Source of the DNA: Neorhizobium sp. UBA7851
GTDB taxonomy: Bacteria > Pseudomonadota > Alphaproteobacteria > Rhizobiales > Rhizobiaceae
Assembly: GCA_002500765.1 (NCBI GenBank)
Contig: DLSX01000218.1
Coordinates: 1 to 8,728, forward strand
Direction of reading: 5' to 3'
DNA: 8,728 nt
Program-made: the position numbers and the translations under genes
Notes under the pieces: model-generated
Databases searched by the model: none
The model's input: the letters and a program-made list of their open reading frames with translations, nothing else
Told to the model about the DNA's origin: nothing
Part shown: positions 1 through 6,509 of the stretch, piece by piece
How positions within the stretch are numbered: position 1 is the first letter of the stretch
Layout of the letters: each line of letters opens with the position of its first letter

Positions 1-1
1 C

Positions 2-442
2 CAGGCTCCGGCTGCGATCGAGCAGCTTGCCGATCCGGCCGCCGCTCGTGCTCCGGTTCCGGCCACCCGCCCATCGGCACAGCCGGCCAATGTCGTCGCC
101 AGTGTCAGCGATCAGGGCAATGTTCGCCCGGCAGCACCTGCTGCTGCTCCGGCAGCCGCACCTGCAACTCAGAACACGCAGGTCGCTTCGCTCGGCAATG
201 GTGGTTACGTGATCCAGATCGCCTCGCTGCCTTCCGAGGCGGATGCGCAGAAGTCCTATCAGAGCCTGTCGAACAAGTTCGGCAGCGTGATCGGCGGACG
301 CGGCGTCGATATCAAGGCCGCCGAAATCGCCGGCAAGGGCACTTTCTACCGCGTCCGTATCCCGGCCGGAAGCAAGGACCAGGCTGTGGCTCTGTGCGAA
401 AAATATCGTGCAGCGGGCGGCAGCTGCCTCGTCGCACGGTAA
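2..442 (+). CDS. SPOR-domain protein, 3' part (5' end outside window)
   Basis: This is the C-terminal 146 residues of a larger protein; the frame is open from the left edge and ends at TAA 440-442. Roughly the first 65 residues are a low-complexity Ala/Pro linker. The last ~78 residues form a SPOR domain, beginning GGYVIQIASLPSEADAQKSY and containing GTFYRVRIPAGSKDQA and a closing CEKYRAAGGSCLVAR. SPOR domains bind glycan strands lacking stem peptides and so concentrate proteins at the division septum. Such proteins are usually anchored in the inner membrane by an N-terminal segment, with the linker crossing the periplasm; that part is not visible here, so any extra N-terminal domain is unknown. 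The gene is followed by an intrinsic terminator and then nagZ, another peptidoglycan-related gene. The family call is firm; the specific role is inferred. Confidence 0.9.
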   Translation, partial: QAPAAIEQLADPAAARAPVPATRPSAQPANVVASVSDQGNVRPAAPAAAPAAAPATQNTQVASLGNGGYVIQIASLPSEADAQKSYQSLSNKFGSVIGGRGVDIKAAEIAGKGTFYRVRIPAGSKDQAVALCEKYRAAGGSCLVAR

Positions 443-462
443 TCGAAATCAAGCCGAAACAG

Positions 463-487
463 ACGGGGCGCTCGGCGCCCCGTTTTT
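463..487 (+). terminator. Intrinsic terminator after the SPOR gene
   Basis: A perfect 9-bp GC-rich stem (ACGGGGCGC at 463-471, GCGCCCCGT at 475-483) closes on a TCG loop and runs into five T residues at 483-487. It starts 20 bases after the SPOR stop codon. The nagZ start lies only 32 bases beyond the T run, so it may also limit readthrough into nagZ. Confidence 0.88.
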
Positions 488-519
488 CGTTGAGTCATCA
501 TCACATCGGGTAATTTGAC

Positions 520-1536
520 ATGAGTGTTTCGAAATCCATGATCCTCGGCGCCAGTGGCGGAACGCTGACTGCCGACGAAATCTCGCTCTATCGTGATGAA
601 CGCCCCTGGGGCTTCATTCTCTTTGCCCGCAATTGCATTGAACTTCCTCAGATTACCGATCTCGTGGCTTCGATGCGCGATGCAGTCGGACGGCCCGATG
701 CGCCGGTTCTGATCGACCAGGAGGGCGGCCGCGTTCAGCGCATTCGTCCGCCGATGATTGAACGTTATCCCTCAGCTGCCGCCCTGGGTGAAACATACCG
801 GCAGGACAAGCAGAAGGGTCTGCGCGCCGCCTGGCTGATGTCGCGCCTGCACGCATTCGACCTCATGAAGCTCGGTGTGACCGTCGATTGCCTTCCTGTC
901 CTCGACGTGCCGGTCGAAGGTGCAAGCAATGTCATCGGCGACCGCGCCTATGGGTTTGATCCGAAGGCCGTCGCTGGTATGGGCAAGGCCGCAGCGGAGG
1001 GCCTGAAGGCCGGCGGCATGCTGCCGATCATGAAACACATTCCGGGTCATGGCCGCGGCATGGCCGATTCGCATCACGAACTGCCGGTGGTCACCGCCTC
1101 GCGTGCCGAGCTTGAGGCACATGATTTCGTGCCCTTCGTCGCGATGAAGGATGAGTTGATGGCGATGAGTGCGCATATCGTCTTCACAGCCTATGACGAT
1201 CGTGATCCGGCGACGATTTCGCCCGTCGTGATCGACGAGGTTATTCGCGGCCATATCGGTTTCGATGGCCTGCTGGTCTCCGACGATACCTCGATGAACG
1301 CTCTCAAGGGGACGATCGGCGAACGTGCCGCACGAATCATGGGGGGAGGTTGCGATATAGTCTTGCATTGCAATGGTCTCATGGACGAAATGAAGGCGGT
1401 GGTAAGGGAAGTGGTGCCTCTGTCGGGCAAGGCCTTGCAGCGCGCCGAGGCGGTCGAGCGCGGCTTTGCAGCGCCGGATGCATCCGACGAACAGGCACTG
1501 CGTGCCGAATTCCATGAGATGGTGGCGGTTGCCTGA
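520..1536 (+). CDS. nagZ: Beta-N-acetylhexosaminidase NagZ (glycoside hydrolase family 3)
   Basis: NagZ removes N-acetylglucosamine from the anhydro-muropeptides released during wall turnover, a cytosolic step of peptidoglycan recycling; in several Gram-negatives its products influence AmpR-controlled beta-lactamase expression. The 338 residues match the usual length (about 340). Visible motifs are DQEGGRVQR (66-74), the family signature KHIPGHGRGMADSHHELP (172-189), which holds the Asp183-Ser-His185 acid/base dyad, and LLVSDDTSM (251-259), whose SDD carries the nucleophile aspartate. No signal peptide is seen, in line with cytosolic action. ATG 520 has only a weak Shine-Dalgarno (GGG at 508-510); the next in-frame ATG, at 538, has none, so 520 is preferred. 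scpA follows after 36 bases and is probably co-transcribed. Confidence 0.96.
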   Translation: MSVSKSMILGASGGTLTADEISLYRDERPWGFILFARNCIELPQITDLVASMRDAVGRPDAPVLIDQEGGRVQRIRPPMIERYPSAAALGETYRQDKQKGLRAAWLMSRLHAFDLMKLGVTVDCLPVLDVPVEGASNVIGDRAYGFDPKAVAGMGKAAAEGLKAGGMLPIMKHIPGHGRGMADSHHELPVVTASRAELEAHDFVPFVAMKDELMAMSAHIVFTAYDDRDPATISPVVIDEVIRGHIGFDGLLVSDDTSMNALKGTIGERAARIMGGGCDIVLHCNGLMDEMKAVVREVVPLSGKALQRAEAVERGFAAPDASDEQALRAEFHEMVAVA

Positions 1537-1560
1537 GGAGGCCGGACTGCCGAACGAGAG

Positions 1561-1566
1561 AGGTGA
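1561..1566 (+). promoter_or_regulatory. Ribosome binding site fixing the scpA TTG start
   Basis: AGGTGA, within AGAGAGGTGA (1557-1566), lies 6 bases before TTG 1573. The in-frame GTG at 1579 would sit 12 bases away and the ATG at 1606 has no comparable site, so the TTG is the best supported start. Confidence 0.65.
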
Positions 1567-1572
1567 ACTGGT

Positions 1573-2409
1573 TTGGCGGTGAATTCGGGGCAGGGCGCCA
1601 TTCCTATGGACAAGCTCTGGCAGGACGTTTCCGAGCGTGCTGCCGACGATCCGGCACTTGTCATCGACGTCGCCGGTTTCGAAGGTCCGCTCGATCTGCT
1701 TCTGCATCTTGCCCGCAGCCAGAAGGTTGATCTCTCCCGCATTTCCGTTCTGGCGCTTGCGGAACAATATCTTCTTTTCGTCGACAGCGCGCGGCGTGTA
1801 CGTATCGAACTGGCCGCCGACTATCTGGTCATGGCGGCCTGGCTTGCCTACCTGAAGTCGCGGCTGCTCATTCCCCAGCAGGTGAAGGTCGACGATGGCC
1901 CGACCGGCGAGGAAATGGCCGCGACGCTCGCCTTTCGTCTTCGTCGTCTCGAGGCGATGCGTGAAGCGGCAAGTCAGCTCGTCAATCGGAACCGGCTGGG
2001 CCGTGACGTCTTTGCCCGCGGCGCACCGGAGCATATCCCGCATCATGTGCAGTCCGCCTACGATGCCAGTCTCTACGATCTTCTGTCCGCCTACGCCAAT
2101 CTGCGGCAGCGCACGGCGATTACCCAGGTCACGATCGAAAGGCGCAAGGTCTGGTCGCTGGTCGATGCCCGCGAGTTGCTGACGCGCATGCTGGGCGAGA
2201 TAGCCGACTGGACGGCATTGCAGACCGATCTGCTTCCCTATCTGCCGCCGGAGGATCGGGTGACGGCGACCGCCAGTGCCTTTGCGGCCTCGCTGGAACT
2301 GGTGCGCGAGGGCAAGCTTGAGATCCGCCAGGACGGCGCCTTCCAGCCGATCTACCTTCGCGGTGGCAATCGTTCGCGTGCCGGCCAGGTGCAGGGAGGC
2401 GGCGAATGA
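1573..2409 (+). CDS. scpA: Segregation and condensation protein A (kleisin)
   Basis: ScpA is the kleisin subunit of the bacterial SMC-ScpA-ScpB condensin; it bridges the SMC heads, binds ScpB and helps compact and segregate newly replicated chromosomes. The 278 residues show the N-terminal signature VAGFEGPLDLLLHLARSQ (33-50), the conserved helical block around residues 81-101 (ADYLVMAAWLAYLKSRLL), and a C-terminal winged-helix region ending in EGKLEIRQDGAFQPIYLR (246-263). The chosen TTG start gives about 30 residues ahead of the first conserved block, slightly long for the family; initiation at GTG 1579 or ATG 1606 would shorten it by 2 or 11 residues. The stop overlaps the scpB start as ATGA (2406-2409), so the pair is probably translationally coupled. 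The smc gene is not in this window. Confidence 0.94.
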   Translation: MAVNSGQGAIPMDKLWQDVSERAADDPALVIDVAGFEGPLDLLLHLARSQKVDLSRISVLALAEQYLLFVDSARRVRIELAADYLVMAAWLAYLKSRLLIPQQVKVDDGPTGEEMAATLAFRLRRLEAMREAASQLVNRNRLGRDVFARGAPEHIPHHVQSAYDASLYDLLSAYANLRQRTAITQVTIERRKVWSLVDARELLTRMLGEIADWTALQTDLLPYLPPEDRVTATASAFAASLELVREGKLEIRQDGAFQPIYLRGGNRSRAGQVQGGGE

Positions 2410-3134
2410 CAGCCGTTACCGACGAGATGAAGGCGAACATGGATTCTGGTCGTGATGCGGATGATGGACAGGATGCGCCATTTTCCGACCTTGAAGCCGA
2501 GCGCATCGCCGAGGCACTGATCTTCGCCTCGGCGGAACCCGTTCCCGAAAGTTTTCTGGTCGACAGGCTGCCTCGGGGAACGGATATCGCCGCGCTGCTG
2601 TCGCGGCTTGCCGAAAACTATGCGGGCCGAGGTGTGAATCTCGTGCGCATGGCAGACAGTTGGGCCTTCCGCACGGCCCCCGATCTCTCCTTCGTTATCC
2701 GAAAGGACGATAACGAGGTCAGGAAATTGTCGCGCGCAGCACTCGAGGTTCTGGCAATTATCGCCTATCACCAGCCTGTAACCCGTGCCGAGATCGAGGA
2801 TATTCGCGGCGTTCAGACATCTAAGGGCACACTCGATGTGTTGATGGAAGCAGGTTGGGTTCGGTTTCGTGGCCGCAGGCGATCGCCGGGGCGTCCGGTC
2901 ACGCTCGGCACGACTACCGATTTCCTGGATCATTTCGGCATCGAGGAACTGCGCGATCTTCCGGGGCTGGAAGAGTTGAAGGGCGCGGGCCTTCTGAGCG
3001 GCCGCATTCCGCCTAGTTTCCATATTCCGATGCCGGGGGCGGACACGGATCTGTCGGATGAAGAAGATCCCATTACCCAGTTCGATCTCGAGGAACTGGG
3101 TTTGCTCAGCCCCGGTGGTGCTTCCGACGATTAG
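2406..3134 (+). CDS. scpB: Segregation and condensation protein B
   Basis: ScpB dimers bind ScpA and regulate the SMC ATPase heads within condensin. The 242 residues contain two winged-helix units. The first covers about 30-100 and opens with ERIAEALIFASAEPVPESFL. The second covers about 105-190 and carries the family blocks LSRAALEVLAIIAYHQPVTR (108-127), AEIEDIRGVQTSKGTLDVL and GRPVTLGTTTDFLDHFGI (162-179). An acidic N-terminus of about 28 residues and an acidic C-terminal tail after about residue 210 lie outside the folded core and are probably disordered. The ATG overlaps the scpA stop by four bases and has GGAGG (2395-2399) six bases upstream, inside scpA. It is the last gene before a 154-base gap, so the nagZ-scpA-scpB unit may end here, although no clear terminator follows. 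Confidence 0.95.
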   Translation: MTAVTDEMKANMDSGRDADDGQDAPFSDLEAERIAEALIFASAEPVPESFLVDRLPRGTDIAALLSRLAENYAGRGVNLVRMADSWAFRTAPDLSFVIRKDDNEVRKLSRAALEVLAIIAYHQPVTRAEIEDIRGVQTSKGTLDVLMEAGWVRFRGRRRSPGRPVTLGTTTDFLDHFGIEELRDLPGLEELKGAGLLSGRIPPSFHIPMPGADTDLSDEEDPITQFDLEELGLLSPGGASDD

Positions 3135-3288
3135 GTCTATAATCTATCGCGGAACGTGTAGGAGCGATCAATCCAACCCGTTTGGCGCTAACGAGCGCGT
3201 GATTACAGATGTATCATGCAATTTTGGTGTTTGAAAAAGCACTACAAAACGCTTACATCGAGGACTAATTCGAATTGGAGTTGGACTA
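3135..3288 (+). promoter_or_regulatory. Intergenic region with candidate tatABC promoter
   Basis: This gap is visibly AT-richer than the flanking genes. The best promoter candidate is TTGAAA (3231-3236), 16 bases, then TTACAT (3253-3258), which would place the transcript start about 25 bases before the tatA ATG. An exact TATAAT at 3138-3143 lacks a plausible -35 partner. Also present are a small hairpin without a T run (GCGCT 3185-3189, AGCGC 3194-3198), a 10-bp palindrome AATTCGAATT (3267-3276), and a repeated GGACTAAT (3262-3269, 3283-3290). The tatA Shine-Dalgarno is GGAG at 3277-3280. The promoter is inferred from motif similarity only. Confidence 0.4.
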
Positions 3289-3501
3289 ATGGGTTCTTTC
3301 AGTGTGTGGCATTGGCTGATCGTTCTGGTCATCGTGCTCGTCTTGTTCGGGCGTGGTAAGATTCCGGAACTGATGGGCGACGTCGCAAAGGGTATCAAGA
3401 GCTTCAAGAAGGGCATGACTGACGAAGACGCTCCGGAAACGACCACTGCGAAGACCGTCGACCATAAGGCTGACGAGGCGAAGGAAACCACCCGCTCTTA
3501 A
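3289..3501 (+). CDS. tatA: Twin-arginine translocase subunit TatA
   Basis: TatA is the pore- or weakening-forming subunit of the Tat pathway, which exports folded proteins across the inner membrane; many copies gather on a substrate-loaded TatBC complex. The 70 residues show the expected plan: a short N-terminus, one membrane helix (about 6-20), the FG hinge (Phe20-Gly21) with FGRGKIPELMGDVAKGIKSF, an amphipathic helix ending FKKGM (39-43), and a charged tail. His8 occupies the position of the polar Gln8 of E. coli TatA. ATG 3289 has GGAG (3277-3280) eight bases upstream. tatB follows after 33 bases. The immediate tatB-tatC context makes TatA, rather than a stand-alone TatE, the right name. 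Confidence 0.96.
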   Translation: MGSFSVWHWLIVLVIVLVLFGRGKIPELMGDVAKGIKSFKKGMTDEDAPETTTAKTVDHKADEAKETTRS

Positions 3502-3534
3502 TGAACGGGCAGGGGGCTTCAGGAGCTTCGTTGC

Positions 3535-4347
3535 ATGTTAGATATCGGTTGGACCGAACTGCTCGTCATTGCGGTCGTACTCATCGTCGTGGTTGGTCCG
3601 AAGGACCTGCCACCAATGATCCGCGCGTTCGGCAAGATGACGGCCAACTTTCGCAAGATGGCCGGGGATTTTCGCGCGCAGTTCGATGAAGCGCTGCGCG
3701 AAGCGGATATGGATGATGTCCGCAAGACGATTTCGGATGCGCAGAAGCTCAATCCGACCAATGCCCTGCGGGATGCGATCAATCCGCTGAGGCAGATGGG
3801 AGAGGATATCAAGGCCGACCTGCAAAAGGCGACCCACGTTCCGAACCCTCTTGCAGACAATACGACGGATCTTTCACCGGCAGATGCCGAGGCGCAGCAG
3901 GCGATCGAAAATGCGGAGCCTGTTTCTGCCGCTCCGGAGGTTCCTGCGAGTGTCGAGCCTGCTGCTGCAGCAAAGCCCCCGGCTGTCGCGGCTGCACCGG
4001 TAACGCAGTCGCCGGCAGTTGCCGATAACAAGGTCTCCGATACGAAGACTGTCGCCGCTGCGACGGCCAAGGTCGAAGCGTCGGCCTCAAAGCCCCGCGC
4101 GCCGCGCAAGACTCCGGTGAAAGCCGAGGGGGAAACCAAGGTGCGCAGCAAGCCGGCCAAGACCTCCGCTGTTGCCAGCAAGACGGTGGCCGAAGCCGCT
4201 CCTGCAGTCGAAAAGCCGAAGCGGGCCAAGGCCGCTCCAAAAAAGGTCGTCGAGATCGCATCCGTTGCCGCTGAAGCTCCGGTTAACAAGGCGCCCGCCC
4301 GCAAGCGCGTGGCCAAAAAGACTGATACGCCGAAGGACGAAGCATGA
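3535..4347 (+). CDS. tatB: Twin-arginine translocase subunit TatB with long Ala/Pro/Lys-rich tail
   Basis: TatB pairs with TatC to form the receptor for twin-arginine signal peptides. The N-terminus carries the TatB hallmarks: Glu8 in the membrane helix (GWTELLVIAVVLIVVVGPKD, 5-24), the Gly21-Pro22 hinge, then an amphipathic helix with IRAFGKMTANFRKMAGDFR (29-47). A charged helical stretch follows to about residue 100. The remaining ~170 residues are low complexity: Ala/Pro/Glu-rich at about 112-165, then Ala/Lys/Pro-rich and strongly basic at about 166-263, resembling the lysine-rich tails of H1-like proteins. At 270 residues it is far longer than E. coli TatB (171). ATG 3535 follows AGGAG (3521-3525). 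The stop overlaps the tatC start as ATGA (4344-4347). The identity is secure; the function of the tail is unknown. Confidence 0.95.
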   Translation: MLDIGWTELLVIAVVLIVVVGPKDLPPMIRAFGKMTANFRKMAGDFRAQFDEALREADMDDVRKTISDAQKLNPTNALRDAINPLRQMGEDIKADLQKATHVPNPLADNTTDLSPADAEAQQAIENAEPVSAAPEVPASVEPAAAAKPPAVAAAPVTQSPAVADNKVSDTKTVAAATAKVEASASKPRAPRKTPVKAEGETKVRSKPAKTSAVASKTVAEAAPAVEKPKRAKAAPKKVVEIASVAAEAPVNKAPARKRVAKKTDTPKDEA

Positions 4348-5165
4348 GCGACTACGAGGACAAGCCGCAGCCGCTTATCGAACATCTGATGGAGCTGCGT
4401 ACCCGCCTGATGTGGGCGATCGGTGCGTTCTTCGTCGCCTTTGTCGGTTGTTTCTTCTTTGCCAAGCAGTTGTTCAACCTGCTTGTCGTGCCCTACAAAT
4501 GGGCCGTCGTCTGGGCGGGGCTGGACCTCAGCAAGTCCGAACTCATCTATACCGCGCCACAGGAATTCTTCTTCACCCAGGTGAAGGTGGCGATGTTCGG
4601 CGCGCTGGTGATCGCCTTTCCGGTAATCGCATCGCAGATCTACAAGTTTGTTGCGCCTGGCCTTTACAAGAACGAACGTTCGGCTTTCCTGCCGTTCCTG
4701 ATCGCTTCGCCGATCCTGTTTCTGATGGGCGGCGCGCTGGTCTATTTCTTCTTCACGCCCATGGTGATGTGGTTCTTCCTCGCCATGCAGCAGGCGGGCG
4801 GCGATGGTGACGTGGCGATCTCGCTTCTGCCGCGCGTCTCGGAATATCTCAGCCTCATCATGACGCTGGTCCTGTCCTTCGGTCTGGTTTTCCAGTTGCC
4901 GGTGATAACGACGTTGCTTGCCCGCGTCGGCCTTCTGACAAGCAGCTGGCTGAGGGAAAAGCGCAAGTATGCGATCGTCATAGCATTCATCGTTGCGGCA
5001 ATCCTGACGCCGCCCGATCCGATGTCTCAGATCGGCCTTGCTATACCGACCATCCTTCTCTACGAGATTTCCATCTATGCCGCGCGACTCGTCGAGCGCA
5101 AACGACGTGAGGATTCTGAGACTGCAGAATCGTCCTCGGAAGTCGCCGAGACCGATAAGGCTTAA
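4344..5165 (+). CDS. tatC: Twin-arginine translocase subunit TatC
   Basis: TatC is the polytopic core of the Tat receptor and recognises the RR signal peptide. The 273 residues fit six membrane helices at roughly 22-42, 78-98, 115-137, 165-190, 208-222 and 228-248. Conserved elements are HLMELRTRL (14-22), with Glu17 and Arg19 matching E. coli Glu15/Arg17; FVAPGLYKNER (102-112), with Glu111 matching the signal-binding Glu103; and FGLVFQLPV (179-187), where Gln184 stands at the position of E. coli Glu170. A cytoplasmic, Glu/Ser-rich tail covers about 251-273. AAGGA (4333-4337) sits six bases before the ATG, within the end of tatB, which implies tight coupling to tatB. serS begins 52 bases downstream. 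Confidence 0.97.
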   Translation: MSDYEDKPQPLIEHLMELRTRLMWAIGAFFVAFVGCFFFAKQLFNLLVVPYKWAVVWAGLDLSKSELIYTAPQEFFFTQVKVAMFGALVIAFPVIASQIYKFVAPGLYKNERSAFLPFLIASPILFLMGGALVYFFFTPMVMWFFLAMQQAGGDGDVAISLLPRVSEYLSLIMTLVLSFGLVFQLPVITTLLARVGLLTSSWLREKRKYAIVIAFIVAAILTPPDPMSQIGLAIPTILLYEISIYAARLVERKRREDSETAESSSEVAETDKA

Positions 5166-5217
5166 AGGATTTTCCTGGCCTGATGCGCGCGGCATCTCGC
5201 GTTGAAGGCTAGGGACT

Positions 5218-6498
5218 ATGCTTGATATCAAATGGATTCGTGAAAACGAAAAGGCTCTCGACGAAGCGCTTGCAAAGCGTGGCGCCGGGCCGATGGCGGC
5301 CGAACTCGTGGCGATGGATGAACGCCGCCGCAATATAATCCAGAAGCTTCAGGACATGCAGTCCCGCCGCAACGCCGCCTCCAAGGAAATCGGCGCGGCG
5401 ATGGCGCAGAAGAACCTTGACCTGGCTGAAAAGCTCAAGGCCGAAGTCTCCGAGATCAAGGAAACCATGCCTGCCGCAGAGCAGGAAGAGCGTGAGGCAA
5501 TTGCAGCGCTCGATGATGCGCTGTCACGTCTCCCCAACATTCCGCTCGATGACGTGCCTGTCGGCGAAGACGAAAGCGGCAATGTCGTAAAGCGTGTCGT
5601 TGGCGAAAAGCCCCGCTGGAACCATCCGGCCAAGGAGCATTTCGATATCGGTGAAGCGCTCGGCTACATGGATTTCGATCGCGCCTCGAAACTTTCGGGC
5701 GCGCGTTTCACGGTTCTGACCAGCCAGCTCGCCCGTCTGGAACGTGCGCTCGGCCAGTTCATGCTCGACATGCACACGATGGAGCACGGCTATACGGAAG
5801 TGTCCTCGCCGCTGATGGTAAAGGCGGAGGCCATGTATGGCACCGGCCAGTTGCCGAAGTTCGAGGAAGACCTGTTCAAGACCACCGACGGCCGTTACCT
5901 CATCCCGACCGCCGAAGTGACGCTCACCAATCTCGTATCGGCCGAAACGCTGGAGCAGGAAAAGCTGCCGCTGCGCTTCACATCGCTGACGCCGTCCTTC
6001 CGTTCGGAAGCAGGTTCTGCCGGTCGCGACACACGCGGCATGCTGCGCCAGCATCAGTTCTGGAAATGCGAACTCGTGTCGATCACCGATGCCGAAAGCT
6101 CGATTGCCGAGCATGAACGCATGACGGAATGCGCCGAGAATGTCCTGAAGCGTCTCGGCCTGCATTTCCGCACCATGACGCTCTGCACCGGCGACATGGG
6201 GTTTGGCGCCCGCAAGACCTATGACATCGAGGTCTGGCTGCCGGGTCAGGATACCTATCGCGAGATTTCGTCCTGCTCGGTCTGCGGCGATTTTCAGGGC
6301 CGTCGCATGAATGCGCGTTATCGCGTCAAGGATGAGAAGGCGCTTCGTTTCGTTCACACGCTGAACGGTTCGGGCACCGCTGTCGGCCGCTGCCTGATCG
6401 CGGTTCTGGAAAATTATCTGAACGAAGACGGTTCCGTCACAATTCCGGATGCGCTTCTGCCTTACATGGGCGGCTTGACGAAAATCGAAAAGGCTTAA
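5218..6498 (+). CDS. serS: Seryl-tRNA synthetase
   Basis: This cytosolic class II synthetase attaches serine to tRNA-Ser (and to tRNA-Sec where present). The 426 residues are the normal length. The N-terminal tRNA-binding arm is a long coiled coil (about 28-100) after MLDIKWIRENEKAL. The catalytic core has the motif 1 region (SSPLMVKAEAMYGTGQLPKF, 196-215), the serine-contacting TAE (231-233), motif 2 with FRSEAGSAGRDTRGMLRQHQ (261-280) and motif 3 with NGSGTAVGRCLIAVLENY (383-400). The SSCSVCGDFQGRRMNARY segment (351-368) is also typical. ATG 5218 is preceded by AAGG (5205-5208) and AGGGA (5211-5215). The 52-base gap after tatC holds only a 5-bp hairpin (5182-5196) without a T run, so readthrough from tatC is likely. 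Confidence 0.98.
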   Translation: MLDIKWIRENEKALDEALAKRGAGPMAAELVAMDERRRNIIQKLQDMQSRRNAASKEIGAAMAQKNLDLAEKLKAEVSEIKETMPAAEQEEREAIAALDDALSRLPNIPLDDVPVGEDESGNVVKRVVGEKPRWNHPAKEHFDIGEALGYMDFDRASKLSGARFTVLTSQLARLERALGQFMLDMHTMEHGYTEVSSPLMVKAEAMYGTGQLPKFEEDLFKTTDGRYLIPTAEVTLTNLVSAETLEQEKLPLRFTSLTPSFRSEAGSAGRDTRGMLRQHQFWKCELVSITDAESSIAEHERMTECAENVLKRLGLHFRTMTLCTGDMGFGARKTYDIEVWLPGQDTYREISSCSVCGDFQGRRMNARYRVKDEKALRFVHTLNGSGTAVGRCLIAVLENYLNEDGSVTIPDALLPYMGGLTKIEKA

Positions 6499-6509
6499 AG
6501 GACATACGC

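Noticed and set aside
772..2046. 424-codon open frame on the - strand across nagZ and scpA
   Set aside because: It is antisense to nagZ and scpA, both with full family motifs. The translation is His/Arg-rich with no recognisable fold, as expected for a shadow frame.
3138..3143. Exact TATAAT just after the scpB stop
   Set aside because: No reasonable -35 hexamer lies 15-19 bases upstream, and it would give a 140-base leader; an isolated match in AT-rich DNA is weak evidence.
3185..3198. Hairpin GCGCT/AGCGC after scpB as a terminator
   Set aside because: It has a five-base-pair stem without a following T tract, so it does not meet the pattern of an intrinsic terminator.
3902..4320. tatB tail as a separate H1-like gene or a fusion
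   Set aside because: The frame is continuous with the TatB core, with no internal start plus ribosome site that stands out and no stop; it is treated as a low-complexity extension.
5182..5196. Hairpin GATGC/GCATC between tatC and serS as a terminator
   Set aside because: The stem is only five base pairs and no T run follows, so it is unlikely to stop transcription.
3519..5333. 604-codon open frame on the - strand across tatB and tatC
   Set aside because: It lies antisense to three well-identified genes (tatB, tatC, start of serS). Its product is a compositional by-product of high-GC codon use, with no recognisable domain.
5524..6357. 277-codon open frame on the - strand within serS
   Set aside because: It is entirely inside the secure serS gene and shows no domain, neighbour or ribosome-site support.
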